DNA of 64,000 nucleotides. It comes from Geobacteraceae bacterium (GTDB lineage: Bacteria > Desulfobacterota > Desulfuromonadia > Geobacterales > Geobacteraceae). The stretch lies in contig JAMPXD010000004.1 in NCBI GenBank assembly GCA_023701365.1, positions 1-64,000 on the forward strand. Direction: 5' to 3'. Made by a program: the position numbers and the translations under genes. The notes beneath the pieces are model-generated. The model saw nothing but the letters and a program-made list of their open reading frames with translations, had not been told where the DNA came from and searched no databases. The first letter of the stretch is position 1. Each line of letters starts with the position of its first letter. Positions 51,464-60,103 of the stretch are shown one piece after another.

Positions 51464-51490
51464 TTGACTGCATGACTAAACAATCATGCA
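51464..51490 (+). promoter_or_regulatory. promoter/operator before the permease remnant
   Basis: TTGACT (51464-51469) abuts TGCATGA-N8-TCATGCA (51469-51490), a perfect 7-bp inverted repeat related to the one at 51067-51086. Confidence 0.6.
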
Positions 51491-51505
51491 TTCATGGAGT
51501 CTGTC

Positions 51506-51644
51506 ATGTTCAAATCGTTCGCAGACTACCTCGTGTTCGACCTCTTCGGGCTCACACCCGGGACTCGCGGCGCTGGTGATCGACGGTCAGGTGAAGTTCT
51601 CCGGCAAAGTGGCGTCCGTGGCGGAGATCATGGGGATGTTGTAG
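51506..51644 (+). pseudogene. fusion scar of an ArsP-like permease start and a thioredoxin-like protein end
   Basis: The first codons read MFKSFADYLVFDLFGLTPGTR, typical of the N terminus of ArsP/YraQ-type permeases. After that, in a different frame, the sequence reads LAALVIDGQVKFSGKVASVAEIMGML-stop, typical of the C terminus of the small redox-active thioredoxin-like proteins encoded after such permeases. A deletion of most of both genes explains this. Confidence 0.7.
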
Positions 51645-51693
51645 CTATCCTCTTTACTCCGACTTTGCATTAATGCAATCGAAAGGATATCCC

Positions 51694-52095
51694 ATGAAAC
51701 GTCTTTTTTCCGCAGTGCCCCCCATGCTCATGCTCATGTTCATGCTCATGGTCGCCGACGCCGCACACGCCGAGCTTCCCTCCGCCACGGAGGCGACCGT
51801 CCGCCAGGCGCTCTCCAGCGGGAAAGCGGCGGTGATCGACCTGGGGGCGCGCACCTGCATCCCCTGCAAGAAAATGGCGCCTATCCTCGAATCGCTGGCC
51901 AAAGAATACCGCGGTCGGGCCGGCGTCCTGTTCATTGATGTGCACGAGGACAAGGCCGCGGCAGGCAAGTTCCGGGTGCAGATGATCCCGACCCAGGTTT
52001 TCTTCGACGCCCAGGGGAAAGAGAGCAAGCGCCACATCGGCTTCATGGACAGGGCGGAGATCATCAGGGAGCTGCAGGCCCTGGGCGTCAGATGA
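51694..52095 (+). CDS. exported thioredoxin-fold protein
   Basis: This 133-residue protein has a signal peptide (about 1-26) and a thioredoxin active site CIPC (Cys55, Cys58) and cis-Pro (MIPTQ). The ATG at 51694 follows AAAGGA. Its stop overlaps the start of the CcdA-like gene by ATGA. The pair should pass reducing power from cytoplasmic thioredoxin via the membrane protein to periplasmic thiols, for cytochrome c maturation or repair. Confidence 0.9.
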   Translation: MKRLFSAVPPMLMLMFMLMVADAAHAELPSATEATVRQALSSGKAAVIDLGARTCIPCKKMAPILESLAKEYRGRAGVLFIDVHEDKAAAGKFRVQMIPTQVFFDAQGKESKRHIGFMDRAEIIRELQALGVR

Positions 52096-52778
52096 GCTTC
52101 CTCGACAACATCGAGCAAATCATCGCCGCCTGGCCGATCGTCGCCTTCGGCGCGGTCTTCCTGGCCGGGGTCCTCTCCTCCGCCTCCCCCTGCGTCCTGG
52201 CGACCATCCCGCTGGTGGTCGGCTTCGTCGGGGGCTATGCGGACGGCGACCGGTGGAAGGCGTTTCGCTACTCCCTGGCGTTCATCCTCGGCCTGTCGCT
52301 CACCTTCACCGCCTTCGGCGCGGCGGCTGGGCTCTTGGGGACCATGTTCGGCACCTTGGGCGGCCCATGGTACCTGGCTGCCGGGGCCGTGGCGCTCCTC
52401 ATGGGGGGGCAGATGATGGGGCTGTACCAGATCGCGCTCCCCATCAAACGCGATTACCGCCCCAAGCGGGGTGGGATCATCGGCTCGTTCCTGCTCGGGC
52501 TCTTCTTCGGGGTGGTCTCCTCCCCCTGTGCCACGCCGGTGCTGGTGGTGATCCTGACGCTCGTGGCCGGCAAGGGGGAGGTGCTCTACGGCGTCGCGCT
52601 CCTTTTCTGCTACGCCGTCGGCCACTGCCTCCTCATGCTCTTCGCCGGCACCTTCACCGGCTTCGTGGAGGCGTTCGTCAAGGCCCGGGGGGTGGTGAAC
52701 TTTTCCACGTGGGCGAAACGGCTGAGCGGGGCAGTGGTCGCCCTGGCGGGAGGGTGGTTCATCTCCCGGGGATTCTGA
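52092..52778 (+). CDS. CcdA/DsbD-type thiol electron-transfer membrane protein
   Basis: This 228-residue protein has six or more helices with the paired Cys motifs SASPCVLATIP and SSPCATPVL, which take electrons from thioredoxin and give them to a periplasmic partner. Translation is coupled to the upstream thioredoxin gene. Given the many c-type cytochromes here, a role in heme attachment is likely. Confidence 0.9.
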   Translation: MSFLDNIEQIIAAWPIVAFGAVFLAGVLSSASPCVLATIPLVVGFVGGYADGDRWKAFRYSLAFILGLSLTFTAFGAAAGLLGTMFGTLGGPWYLAAGAVALLMGGQMMGLYQIALPIKRDYRPKRGGIIGSFLLGLFFGVVSSPCATPVLVVILTLVAGKGEVLYGVALLFCYAVGHCLLMLFAGTFTGFVEAFVKARGVVNFSTWAKRLSGAVVALAGGWFISRGF

Positions 52779-52961
52779 TCCGGGGGGACATATTGGTTTC
52801 CCGGAGATGGCGGTTGCGGCAAGCTGACCGCTTTTTTCTGGCATTTATTAATTCACTAATATATATATGACAATGCTTATCGGCTATTCACTGGAGAAGG
52901 AGCAGCAGAGGAAGTTCCTCGATCTGATCGAGAATGCCATGTCGAAAGGAAGTCAACCCGG

Positions 52962-54323
52962 ATGTCCGCCCCTCGTGCAGAATCAGTAACCAGCCGCCCC
53001 CTCCCCCTCGCCCCCTCCCGCCAGGGGAGGGGGAAAGATTTTTGCAAGAGCCTCCGCAATATTACAGAGGCCGTCAAGGTTTTAGTTTTACTGGCGCTCC
53101 TTGCGGCAGGCGAGGCATACGCCGCGGAGCCCCTCACCCTCGACGAGGCGGTCGCGACCGCCCTGAAAAACCATCCCCAGGCGGTCGAGGCGAGGGAGAG
53201 CCTCCATGGGGCCGAGGCGAGGACCGGCCAGGCGCTGGCCAACTACTATCCGCAGATATCCATCGCCGCAGACTGGAGCAAAGGGCGTTCCTTCCTCACC
53301 CCGCTGGAAAGCATCAAGAGCACCGAGGTGCATACCGATGCCCTCTATCTGAAGCAGACCATCTACGATTTCGGCCGGACCGCGGGGGCGGTGGCGGCGG
53401 CGCGGGGGAATCGCGCGGCCGCCGCCGAGGCGCTGGCCATAACCCGCCAGGACATCTCCTTCCGGGTAAGGAGCGCCTACTATCTATTGCTGGCCGCCGG
53501 GAAACAGGTCATTGCCGTCAGGGAAACCGTACGGCTCAAGGAAGAGGTTTACCGGCAGGCGCAGGAGTTCTTCAACCAGGGGATCAGGCCGAAGGTGGAT
53601 GTTAGCCGCGCCGAGGCCAACCTGTTCGCCGCCCGGACCGCCCTGATCCGGGCCGAGAACAACCGGGAGATCGCCCGGGTCGAGCTTGCCAATGCCATCG
53701 GGGTTCCGTCTCTGGAGGAGCGCGCCCTTGTCGAACCCGCCGCTGGCCAAGCTCCTCTGCCGGAACGGGGCCTGGTCAGGGAGGAGGCCCTTGCCGGCAG
53801 GGCCGAGCTGAAACGGCTCGATGCCCTGAAGGGGGGGGCGGCGGCCACCCTGAAAACCGCCCGGAGCGGTCATCTCCCAATCCTGTCGGGAACGGCGAGC
53901 ATCGGCTATGCTGACCGGGACTTCCCGCCGGACGGCAACGTCTGGGGGATTGGCCTGAACCTGACGGTGCCGCTCTTCTCCGGCTTTGCCACGGTAGAGC
54001 AGGAAAGGGAGGCGGTGGCGGGGCTGCGGGCCGTTGAGGCCCGGCAGAACGACCAGCGGCTGCAGATCGTCAGGGATGTCGAATCCGCCTGGCTCGGGGT
54101 CAAAGAGGCGGTCGCCCGGATGGCCTCGACCGAGAAGGAAGTGGCTGCCGCCGGGGAAAACCGGGCACTGGCCATGGGGCGCTACCAGGAGGGGGTCGGT
54201 AACATCATCGAGGTCACCGATGCCCAATCCCTGGCCATTGACGCGGAAACGGCCCATATCCAGGCGGTCTATGACTACCATACCGCACTGGCCCGGCTCG
54301 ACCGGGCGGTGGGGAAAGAGTGA
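52962..54323 (+). CDS. TolC-family outer-membrane efflux protein
   Basis: This 453-residue protein has the TolC helical-barrel repeats (LTLDEAVATALKNHPQAVEARE... and a second half from about 250). The signal peptide is at about 38-55, preceded by an unusual Pro/Arg-rich leader encoded by a GC-rich hairpin (53011-53033). The ATG at 52962 follows AAAGGAAG; no better start lies between the hairpin and the signal peptide. It is followed by HlyD-type and ABC genes, forming a tripartite exporter. Confidence 0.87.
   Translation: MSAPRAESVTSRPLPLAPSRQGRGKDFCKSLRNITEAVKVLVLLALLAAGEAYAAEPLTLDEAVATALKNHPQAVEARESLHGAEARTGQALANYYPQISIAADWSKGRSFLTPLESIKSTEVHTDALYLKQTIYDFGRTAGAVAAARGNRAAAAEALAITRQDISFRVRSAYYLLLAAGKQVIAVRETVRLKEEVYRQAQEFFNQGIRPKVDVSRAEANLFAARTALIRAENNREIARVELANAIGVPSLEERALVEPAAGQAPLPERGLVREEALAGRAELKRLDALKGGAAATLKTARSGHLPILSGTASIGYADRDFPPDGNVWGIGLNLTVPLFSGFATVEQEREAVAGLRAVEARQNDQRLQIVRDVESAWLGVKEAVARMASTEKEVAAAGENRALAMGRYQEGVGNIIEVTDAQSLAIDAETAHIQAVYDYHTALARLDRAVGKE
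53011..53033. repeat. GC-rich hairpin inside the 5' end of the TolC-family gene
   Basis: CCCCCTCCC (53011-53019) pairs with GGGAGGGGG (53025-53033). This type of CCCTCCC/GGGAGGG repeat is usually intergenic; here it is translated if the start at 52962 is right. Confidence 0.6.
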
Positions 54324-54333
54324 GGAGCAAGGC

Positions 54334-55506
54334 ATGGAACTGATGAAAACCGTGGCAAGAAGGAAAAAATACCTGATCTGGCCCCTGGCCCTTCTGGCCG
54401 CTGTCGTCCTGCTCAAGCTGACGGTCCTTGCCCCGCCGAAGGTCAAGGTCGTAACAGTCGAAAGGCGCGACCTGACCGCCCAGGTCTACGGCAACGGGAC
54501 GGTCGAGGCCAAGGTGGTGGTGGGAGTCTCCAGCAAGATCACCGGCAGGATCGTTGAGCTGCTCGCTGACCAGGGGGATACCGTAAAGCGGGGCCAGCTC
54601 CTGGCCAGGCTGGAAAACGACGACTTCATCCAGCAGCAGCGGCAATCCGAGGCGGGGCTCAATAAAGCCGCGGCAAACCTGGACGTGGAACAGGCCGATC
54701 TCCGGAAGGCCAAGGCAAACCTGGTACTGGCAGAGAAAAATGCCCAGCGGTTCAAGACCCTGGCGGAGAAAAATCTGGTCTCGAAGCTTGAGGCCGAGCA
54801 GTATGACACCGCCTGCCAGGTTTCCAGGGAGGAGGTCGCCCGCTGCCAGGCAGCGATTGACGCGGTGCGGATGGAGGAGCGGGCCAACCGCGCCAATCTC
54901 GGTTTTGCCCGGAGCAAGGTCGCCGACACCCTCATCCACGCTCCCCAGGATGGGGTCATCATCACGCGGGACCTGGAGAAGGGGGGCACGGTGACGCCGG
55001 GGATGCCGATCTTCACCCTGGCCGACCCCCGGACCGTCTGGGTCAAGGCCAATGTCGACGAATCGCAGCTGAAAGGGGTATCTATCGGCAAGAAGGCCCT
55101 GATTACCCTTCGTTCCGCGCCCGACGAGCAGCTTCCCGGCCAGGTGGCCCGCCTCGGCCGCGAGAGCGACCGGGTCACCGAAGAGCTGGAGGTGGATGTG
55201 GCCTTCACCCCGCCACTCAGGAACTTCCGGCTGGGGGAGCAGTCCGACGTCCACATCGTCACGACGATGAAGAAAGATGCCCCGTCACTCCCCGCCGCCG
55301 CCTTTGTCACCAGGGATAAAAAGCGTGGGGTGTGGGTCGTGGCCAATGGCAAGCTCACATTCAAGCCGGTTGTCGTTGGAATCGAGGATCGCCGCAACCT
55401 CACGGAAATCGCCGCCGGGCTTGACGGTGGCGAACGGGTCGCCCTGGGGCCAGCGCCGGAGATGGCAAAATTCAGGGACGGCATGAAGGTCAGGGTTGCG
55501 CGATGA
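54334..55506 (+). CDS. HlyD/MacA-family periplasmic adaptor protein
   Basis: This 390-residue protein has an N-terminal membrane anchor (about 12-32), a split lipoyl domain (VGVSSKITGRIVELL... and ...KVADTLIHAPQDGVI), a long helical hairpin (about 95-185) and beta-barrel domains. GAGGAG precedes the ATG at 54334. It links the TolC-type protein and the ABC permease. Its stop overlaps the permease start by four bases. Confidence 0.92.
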   Translation: MELMKTVARRKKYLIWPLALLAAVVLLKLTVLAPPKVKVVTVERRDLTAQVYGNGTVEAKVVVGVSSKITGRIVELLADQGDTVKRGQLLARLENDDFIQQQRQSEAGLNKAAANLDVEQADLRKAKANLVLAEKNAQRFKTLAEKNLVSKLEAEQYDTACQVSREEVARCQAAIDAVRMEERANRANLGFARSKVADTLIHAPQDGVIITRDLEKGGTVTPGMPIFTLADPRTVWVKANVDESQLKGVSIGKKALITLRSAPDEQLPGQVARLGRESDRVTEELEVDVAFTPPLRNFRLGEQSDVHIVTTMKKDAPSLPAAAFVTRDKKRGVWVVANGKLTFKPVVVGIEDRRNLTEIAAGLDGGERVALGPAPEMAKFRDGMKVRVAR

Positions 55507-56705
55507 ATCTCGCTCTCCGGGACATACGCTATCACCGGGGGAGGTTCATCCTCACCTCCATCGGCCTGGGGCTCCTGCTCGGGGTGGTGATGAGCATGGG
55601 GGGGATCTACCGTGGGCTGTTCGCCGATGCCCTGGCAGTGCTCAACTTCACCAGGGCGGACATCTGGGTGGTGCAGCAGGATACCAACGGCCCGTTCGCC
55701 GAGAACTCACGCATTCCGGAGGAGACCAAGTACCGTATTAGCGCGGTGCCCGGCGTTGCGGAGGCCTCCCCGCTTTCCTTCCAGACCATCCAGATCGAGA
55801 GAATGGGGAAACCTTTCCGTTTCTATTTGATAGGCCATGACCTGAACGGCTTCGGTGGTCCGCCGCTGATCATCGCCGGGCGGAACATCCGCCAGAAGCA
55901 TTACGAAATGGTGGTTGCCAAGGCGATGCGGATGGAGATCGGCGAGAAGATCCATCTGGGGCTCCACGACTATACGGTGGTCGGAATTACCGGCAAGGTA
56001 GTTTCAGCCAGTGGTGACCCGGCGGCCTATGTGAGCCTGGCCGATGCCCAGGAGATCCAGTTCAAGAAGGACAACGACGCCATCAGGAACGACCGGGTGC
56101 GGATCGGGGCGAATCTGGCCGGTATTCCGTCACTCTCTCCGGCCCAGGCGAAATTCCTGCGGCAGAACATCGCCGGCATCACTGAATCGACCCACACGGT
56201 GAACACCGTTGTGGCGCGGCTGGCGCCGGGGGCGGATCTCAAGGAGGTTCAGGAGCGGATCAGCCGCTGGAACCACTTCCGGCCGATCTCTTCAGAGGAG
56301 CAGACCAAGATCCTGACCAAGGGGATGATCGAGAAGGCCAGGAAGCAGCTCGGCCTTTTCCGCATCATCCTGCTGGTGATCTCGGCGGTCATCATCTCCC
56401 TCATCATCTACACCACGACCCTCGACAAGATCAGGACCATCGCCACCCTGAAACTGATCGGCTCGCAGAACCGGGTGATCGTCGGCATGATCCTCCAGCA
56501 GTCGCTCCTGATGGGGGTTATCGCCTACGGCATCGGCTATCTCCTGATCTCACTGACGTATGAAAAATTTCCCCGCCGGATCGTCCTGGAACCTTCAGAC
56601 CTGCAGGCGCTCTTCGTCATCGTCATCGCCATCTGCACGATTTCGAGCTTCGTGGGGATACGGAAGGCGCTAAAGGTCGAACCGGCGGAGGCCTTGGGTG
56701 GATAA
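55503..56705 (+). CDS. MacB/DevC-type ABC transporter permease
   Basis: This 400-residue protein has an N-terminal helix, a ~250-residue periplasmic domain and three C-terminal helices, as in FtsX/MacB-type permeases; closest in layout to DevC of cyanobacteria. It extrudes substrate together with the adaptor and TolC proteins. The ATPase gene follows, but a ~180-bp inverted-repeat element separates them. Confidence 0.9.
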   Translation: MNLALRDIRYHRGRFILTSIGLGLLLGVVMSMGGIYRGLFADALAVLNFTRADIWVVQQDTNGPFAENSRIPEETKYRISAVPGVAEASPLSFQTIQIERMGKPFRFYLIGHDLNGFGGPPLIIAGRNIRQKHYEMVVAKAMRMEIGEKIHLGLHDYTVVGITGKVVSASGDPAAYVSLADAQEIQFKKDNDAIRNDRVRIGANLAGIPSLSPAQAKFLRQNIAGITESTHTVNTVVARLAPGADLKEVQERISRWNHFRPISSEEQTKILTKGMIEKARKQLGLFRIILLVISAVIISLIIYTTTLDKIRTIATLKLIGSQNRVIVGMILQQSLLMGVIAYGIGYLLISLTYEKFPRRIVLEPSDLQALFVIVIAICTISSFVGIRKALKVEPAEALGG

Positions 56706-56724
56706 ACAGACAAGTTTCGGCATT

Positions 56725-56902
56725 ATAACCCAAACAAAGGCAAAATTCCTTGCACGCGGATAAAATCTGATAAATTCTGATCAAGACAGATTTAAAGGCT
56801 GTTGTTTTTACCTTTAAGGTTGTTTTTAATCCGATTTTATCCGATTCGATCAGAAGTTATCCGCGTGAAACGCTTTTCAGTTTTTACCTTTGTTTTGGTT
56901 AT
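56725..56902. mobile_element. 178-bp MITE-like element between ABC permease and ATPase genes
   Basis: The termini ATAACCCAAACAAAGG (56725) and CCTTTGTTTTGGTTAT (end 56902) are inverted repeats over about 22 bp. Inside, CACGCGGATAA (56753-56763) pairs with TTATCCGCGTG (56857-56867), and GGATAAAATC (56758-56767) with GATTTTATCC (56833-56842). No coding capacity. It is similar to the element at 27758-27940. Confidence 0.7.
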
Positions 56903-56948
56903 AGTTACGAAAAATTTACCGTTTCCGGAAAGAGTAATAAAGGAATAA

Positions 56949-57662
56949 ATGTACGCGATCGAAGTGGAAAGACTGACCAAGATATACGGCAAGGGGGAGA
57001 CGGCGGTTACGGCCATCTCGGATGCCACCTTCCAGGTGAGGCCGGGCGAGCTGGTCGCCATTCTCGGCCCTTCGGGGTCGGGGAAAACCACGCTCCTCAC
57101 CGCCATCGGCCTGATCAACGAGCCGACCCACGGCAAGGTGGTCATCGACGGCGCAGCCGTCGCCGACGAAGGGTGGCTGCCGGGACTGGACCTGAAGCGG
57201 CTGCGCCGGGAAAAGCTCGGCTTCATCTTCCAGGCGCACAACCTGATCCCCTTCCTGACCGCCCTGGAGAACGTGATGATCGCCCTGGAGATCAACCGCC
57301 TGACCAGGAGAGAGGCAACAGAGCGGGCCACGGAGCTCCTCGCCTCGCTCAATCTCGGACACCGGCTGCACAGCTATCCCACCGCCCTTTCCGGCGGTGA
57401 GTCGCAACGGGTGGCCATTGCCCGGGCACTGGCGAACCGGCCCAAGGTGATCCTGGCCGACGAGCCGACCGCGGCGCTGGACACCGAAAACGGCAGGAAC
57501 GTCATGGCGCTCCTGAAGAAGCTGGCGGTGGAAAACCACTCGGCCATCCTGGTCGTCACCCATGACCGCCGGATGGTGGAGGGGTTCGACAGGATATTCC
57601 GGGTCAGTGACGGCCGGATCGTCGGCGAAGATGGAAATGGAATCAGCAGGGATTTCACGTGA
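56949..57662 (+). CDS. MacB/DevA/LolD-type ABC transporter ATPase
   Basis: This 237-residue ATPase has Walker A GPSGSGKTT, a signature LSGGESQRVA, Walker B VILADEPTAALD and a switch His (VTHD). AAAGGA precedes the ATG. It drives the permease encoded before the MITE-like element, with the adaptor and TolC proteins forming a tripartite exporter. Substrate unknown (macrolides, lipids and peptides are known in the family). Confidence 0.93.
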   Translation: MYAIEVERLTKIYGKGETAVTAISDATFQVRPGELVAILGPSGSGKTTLLTAIGLINEPTHGKVVIDGAAVADEGWLPGLDLKRLRREKLGFIFQAHNLIPFLTALENVMIALEINRLTRREATERATELLASLNLGHRLHSYPTALSGGESQRVAIARALANRPKVILADEPTAALDTENGRNVMALLKKLAVENHSAILVVTHDRRMVEGFDRIFRVSDGRIVGEDGNGISRDFT

Positions 57663-58081
57663 GCATGAGGGGGAAAGGGATGCAAATGATCAGGAAAATC
57701 AGCGGCGCCTTCACCGGCGGGGCCATCGGCGGCTTCATCGACAGTTTCAACATCTGGTCCATGGGCAAGGTCGGCATCACCGACCTGCTGGGGGTGGGGA
57801 TGAAGCCGGAGTTCACCGCGCCATGGCTGTACCAGCGCATGGTCTGGAGCGGCATCTGGATGTTGCTCCTGCTCCTGCCGCTCTGGCGGCAGCGGACCAT
57901 CCTGCGCGGCTGCCTGTTCAGCCTGCTGCCCTCGGCAATGATGCTGCTGCTGGTCCTCCCCGGCATGGGGAAGGGGCTGTTCGGCCTCGGTTTCGGCGTT
58001 CTCACCCCGGTGGTGGTCATCGGCCTCAACTTCATTTACGGGATTGTCGCTTCCTGCTGGTACAGATGGTCAACCCGATAA
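57659..58081 (+). CDS. small integral membrane protein, 140 aa
   Basis: The protein has about four hydrophobic helices with a Gly-rich N-terminal segment (SGAFTGGAIGGFIDSF). The GTG at 57659 overlaps the ATPase stop and follows AGGGA; ATG 57680 is an alternative after a purine-rich stretch. Function is unknown; co-transcription with the ABC genes suggests an accessory role. Confidence 0.7.
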   Translation: MSMRGKGMQMIRKISGAFTGGAIGGFIDSFNIWSMGKVGITDLLGVGMKPEFTAPWLYQRMVWSGIWMLLLLLPLWRQRTILRGCLFSLLPSAMMLLLVLPGMGKGLFGLGFGVLTPVVVIGLNFIYGIVASCWYRWSTR

Positions 58082-58127
58082 GCCCGCACCTTCTCCGCAG
58101 GGGTGCTTCCCGTCATGGATAAGAAAA

Positions 58128-58153
58128 GGCCGCCCCCGGGGGCGGCCTCTCTT
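58128..58153. terminator. bidirectional rho-independent terminator
   Basis: A perfect 20-bp palindrome built from GGCCGCCCCC and its complement (58128-58147) is followed by TCTCTTTTTT on the plus strand and by TTTTCTT on the minus strand. It separates the convergent exporter and octaheme cytochrome genes. Confidence 0.9.
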
Positions 58154-58180
58154 TTTTGCTGCAGCTTCAATCTCCGGCTG

Positions 58181-60103
58181 CTACAGGTTTTCCACGTTGT
58201 GGCAGCTGCCGCAGGCGTTGGTGTACGGGATCGGCATCGCCTTGCCCGGCTCGGCCCCTTTCACCGCCTTGTTGTCCTTGCGCGGGACGTCGAAGATGTG
58301 CGAGGTGATGTCGTTCATCCAGTAGTTCTTGCCGTCTTTCCTGGCAAGCCCCTTGCCGAGTCCCGCCCCGGTCTGCATCGTCTTCGTCATGTGGCAGTCG
58401 ATGCAATAGATCTTCATGCCGTGCTCCGCCCCCACCATCTCCTTGGTGTGGGACTTGATGCTGACATCCTTGTGGCATGAGGCGCAGAGGGAGTTCTTGG
58501 CGTCCCGCACCTCCATCTTCAGCTGGTGCACAACCGCGCTCTTGCCGTGGGGATCGTGGCAGTCGTGGCAGGTCATGATCATCTTGCCGTTCATGTATTT
58601 CTTCGAACGGATCAGGTCGGTCCCCTGCTGGTGGTGCGACTTGGAGTGGACGTCATCCCCCCAGAAGTCCTTCTGGGCCGCATCCTCACGGGTGGTGTGA
58701 TTGATCAGGTATTCGTTGCGGCTGGTCCCGGGGATCAGCATCCGGTTGTCCTTGCTGACCGGCTGGTCGTTCTTCATGTAGCCCTGCGGCCTGCTGTGGC
58801 ACTGGTTGCAGATGACCGTGGCCCGTTCGGCGGCGAGCTTTTCCGGGCTGACGATGGTGGCCGACTTCTTCGCCTTCACCGACTTGACATGCTCGGAGCC
58901 CGGCCCGTGGCAGACCTCGCAGCCGACGTTCAGCTCGTTGGGGGTGCCGTCCCCGTCGATGTCCGCCTCGCCGTTCGGGTCGTTGACCGCGCCGGCGACG
59001 AAGTCACCCGCGACGGTCGGGGTGAGGCTGTAGCCGGTGAAGTGGCAGGATGCGCACTCGTTCTCGAACGACTTCTTCTTCGGCGGGTCGGAGAGTTTCT
59101 TGCTCTCCTCGTTGAAGAGCCAGTCGGCGTGGTAGTCGCGCCACGGCTTCCTGGCCCTGTCGCCATACTCCTCCTTGCCGGTCGGGTTATACTGGACGAA
59201 CGGGAAGAGGGAGTCCCCCACCCGGTACAGGTAGCGCTGCTTGTAGAGGCCGCCGCCATAGGTCATCTCCACGGTGTAGGTGCGGGGGGTATCCGCCGGG
59301 TCCTTGACGTTCTCGGTCTTGAACTTGAGCTTGCCGTCGCTGTCCTTGAAGAAGGCCGCGGTGAAGCTCACCGAGGCGGGATCGGCGGGCATCTTCTCGG
59401 AAATCTGGTACTTGTCGAAGCCCCGCCCCTTGTCGTAGCCGTAGAAGTAGAACTTGGTTCCCGCCAGCAGTCGCTTGACCCCGCCGTCGAAGTCGGGGAA
59501 GCGGCTGTAGTCCTGAAGCCCGCTGGTCTTGCCGACGACCCTGATGCCGAGCTTGTGCAGGGTCTTCTTCACCGAGGCGTAGCCGCTGTGGCAGGTGAGA
59601 CACTTGGAGCTCCCCACGAAGGTGGCGTTGTCCGGGATCTTTCCGGAAACGAGGATGGTGAGCGGCTTCTTGCCGAGCTCGGCCGCGCTCATCGCCTTGT
59701 TGGAGAGGTCACCGCCGGGGAGATGCTCCTTGTCCGAGGGTTCCACGTAGATGAAATACTTGCCGTCCGCCACCTTCGGAATGGCGAAGTTCCCCTTCTT
59801 GTCGGTCATCCCCTTCTGGTATTTGTCACGGTTGCCGGCAAGGCTGTCCTCCATCGGCTCATCGTTGGGGGTGTCCCTCTTGATCTCGATGGACGGCGAC
59901 TTCCTCAGCTTCTCCACGTCGGCGGCGGGGATGAGGTAGACCGTGGCCTGGACGATCGGCTGCTGCGAGCCGTCACGCACCACCCCTTTCACCGCACCTC
60001 CCCCCTTCTTCGCCTCGGCGAGCGGGGCAAACAAAAGGAGACCGCAGGCCGCTGCGAGCGCGAGACGCGCAATACCGGACAGCTTCTTCTTTTCGTGGTT
60101 CAT
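58181..60103 (-). CDS. exported octaheme c-type cytochrome with N-terminal carboxypeptidase-regulatory-like domain
   Basis: This 640-residue protein has a signal peptide (about 1-31) and a CarboxypepD_reg-like beta domain (about 36-120; KGVVRDGSQQPIVQATVYL). Eight CxxCH motifs follow: CLTCH, CASCH, CEVCH, CNQCH, CHDCH, CASCH, CIDCH, CGSCH. The ATG at 60103 follows AAGGAGGG. It is likely periplasmic or outer-surface and part of the extracellular electron-transfer network. A DxDxDGxxNE-like calcium site (DIDGDGTPNE) is also present. Terminators bound the gene on both sides. Confidence 0.9.
   Translation of the reverse strand: MNHEKKKLSGIARLALAAACGLLLFAPLAEAKKGGGAVKGVVRDGSQQPIVQATVYLIPAADVEKLRKSPSIEIKRDTPNDEPMEDSLAGNRDKYQKGMTDKKGNFAIPKVADGKYFIYVEPSDKEHLPGGDLSNKAMSAAELGKKPLTILVSGKIPDNATFVGSSKCLTCHSGYASVKKTLHKLGIRVVGKTSGLQDYSRFPDFDGGVKRLLAGTKFYFYGYDKGRGFDKYQISEKMPADPASVSFTAAFFKDSDGKLKFKTENVKDPADTPRTYTVEMTYGGGLYKQRYLYRVGDSLFPFVQYNPTGKEEYGDRARKPWRDYHADWLFNEESKKLSDPPKKKSFENECASCHFTGYSLTPTVAGDFVAGAVNDPNGEADIDGDGTPNELNVGCEVCHGPGSEHVKSVKAKKSATIVSPEKLAAERATVICNQCHSRPQGYMKNDQPVSKDNRMLIPGTSRNEYLINHTTREDAAQKDFWGDDVHSKSHHQQGTDLIRSKKYMNGKMIMTCHDCHDPHGKSAVVHQLKMEVRDAKNSLCASCHKDVSIKSHTKEMVGAEHGMKIYCIDCHMTKTMQTGAGLGKGLARKDGKNYWMNDITSHIFDVPRKDNKAVKGAEPGKAMPIPYTNACGSCHNVENL

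Noticed and set aside
52867-52989. 40-codon frame starting in an AT-rich stretch before the TolC-family gene
   Set aside because: No Shine-Dalgarno and no recognised product; possibly a gene remnant.
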